A stretch of 5,086 nt of DNA from a bacterium (GTDB lineage Bacteria; Verrucomicrobiota; Verrucomicrobiae; Limisphaerales; J093). The notes below the pieces were generated by a model. The model was not told the DNA's origin and searched no databases. It saw nothing but the letters and a program-made list of their open reading frames with translations. Positions 4,881-5,086 of this stretch are shown one piece after another; position 1 is the stretch's first letter; every line of letters starts with the position of its first letter. Position numbers and translations under genes: made by a program. The stretch lies in contig JAKCAB010000126.1 in assembly GCA_021839785.1 (NCBI GenBank), positions 1-5,086 of the forward strand, written 5' to 3'.

Positions 4881-4912
4881 TTCCGAAGTCGCCGCCGACG
4901 GCAGTCGGCGCA
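4881..4912. repeat. 32-bp direct repeat, right copy
   Basis: The copy lies 379 bases from 4502-4533 and matches it at 31 of 32 positions. Here CGCCGAC (4893-4899) pairs perfectly with GTCGGCG (4904-4910) around a GGCA loop. The two copies bracket the tandem block in the same orientation. Confidence 0.85.
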
Positions 4913-4977
4913 AGCCGTCCAGCGCGTGCGCCGGGCCGGACTTCCTTGTCGCCTTTCCTGGAATTCCGGGAAGCGCC

Positions 4978-5009
4978 AAAAGAAAAGGCGCGGCTTTCCA
5001 GCCGCGCCT
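4978..5009 (-). terminator. Rho-independent terminator of the right-edge minus-strand gene
   Basis: AGGCGCGGC (4986-4994) pairs perfectly with GCCGCGCCT (5001-5009) across a six-base loop, a 9-bp GC-rich stem. On the minus strand it is followed directly by TTTTCTTTT (from 4986 down to 4978). It sits 21 bases past the stop codon at 5031-5033. Confidence 0.8.
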
Positions 5010-5030
5010 GACGAAAACGAGCGCAGTTCC

Positions 5031-5086
5031 TTACTTGGCCGGCGCCGTCAGCCACTCGAACTTGATGGTGATGTCGTCGCCCGTCG
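5031..5086 (-). CDS. C-terminal end of an unidentified protein (partial)
   Basis: Read on the minus strand from the right edge, an open frame gives TGDDITIKFEWLTAPAK followed by TAA. Only 17 codons are visible and I cannot name the protein. Support comes from the terminator placed 21 bases downstream in the same orientation, from ordinary codon use, and from the halt of the repeats just beyond the stop. The gene would be transcribed towards the repeat-rich region. Confidence 0.5.
   Translation of the reverse strand, partial: TGDDITIKFEWLTAPAK

Larger units (their letters stand above)
4450..5030. other. Repeat-packed intergenic region between two minus-strand genes
   Basis: No credible gene lies here. 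Long minus-strand frames cross the region, but their translations are the repeats read over and over (for example PVGKPARR and GAPTSQ blocks) and lack any family likeness. The stretch holds, in order: a 32-bp direct repeat copy (4502-4533), a hairpin (4551-4581), a 136-bp tandem duplication containing two 97-bp hairpin pairs (4568-4838), the second 32-bp copy (4881-4912) and a terminator (4978-5009). The promoter of the secreted-protein gene should lie in 4450-4500, but I see no convincing -10/-35 pair there. Confidence 0.8.

Noticed and set aside
4584..5055. Minus-strand ORFs of 113-131 residues with repeating PVGKPARR / GAPTSQ peptides
   Set aside because: They are translations of the tandem hairpin repeats, run through the terminator region, and show no independent family likeness.

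Overview
The window is GC-rich bacterial DNA. Three things point to an uncultured member of the Verrucomicrobiota (Limisphaerales/Pedosphaera-like) or a relative in the PVC group: the density of short palindromic repeats, the style of the REP-associated tyrosine transposase (RAYT), and two conserved proteins of unknown function whose sequence style I associate with Verrucomicrobia and Planctomycetes. This assignment comes from recognition, not from a marker gene.

Layout, left to right. (1) The C-terminal part of an MmeI-like (COG1002 type) DNA methyltransferase / restriction-modification protein enters from the left edge and stops at 1316. An inverted pair of 24-bp repeats is inserted in frame inside it (765-838). 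(2) A cluster of the same 24-bp repeat (1312-1500) leads directly into an apparently intact RAYT gene (1512-2120). (3) A conserved protein of unknown function (2120-2662) begins on the RAYT stop codon, and two more repeat copies are translated in its N-terminus. (4) A NodB/CE4 polysaccharide deacetylase (about 2668-3441) follows without a gap. (5) A secreted protein of unknown function lies convergently on the minus strand (3454-4449). (6) About 580 bases without a credible gene (4450-5030) are packed with a second, different set of palindromic repeats. These end in a Rho-independent terminator (minus strand) for a gene whose last 17 codons are visible at the right edge.

The main system is the RAYT with its REP/REPIN repeats. 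Ten 24-bp units can be found, one of them degenerate: five in each orientation, arranged so that the 5' GTAG/GGAG ends face outwards. The short stem in each unit is AGCC/GGCT, AACC/GGTT or CGCC/GGCG in different copies. These compensatory changes are direct sequence evidence that the folded form is selected. The unit is a multiple of three long and open in five of six frames, which explains how it sits inside two genes without breaking them. The second family (97-bp units at 4591-4687 and 4727-4823) has the same logic: two inverted hairpins bounded by GGCGCGCC, with covarying stem bases. It shares no sequence with the first family and has no transposase in the window.

The RAYT, unknown gene and deacetylase are tightly packed on the plus strand (TGATG overlap, then a 5-base gap or a GTGA overlap), so they may be cotranscribed. 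I see no functional link between the deacetylase and the mobile system.
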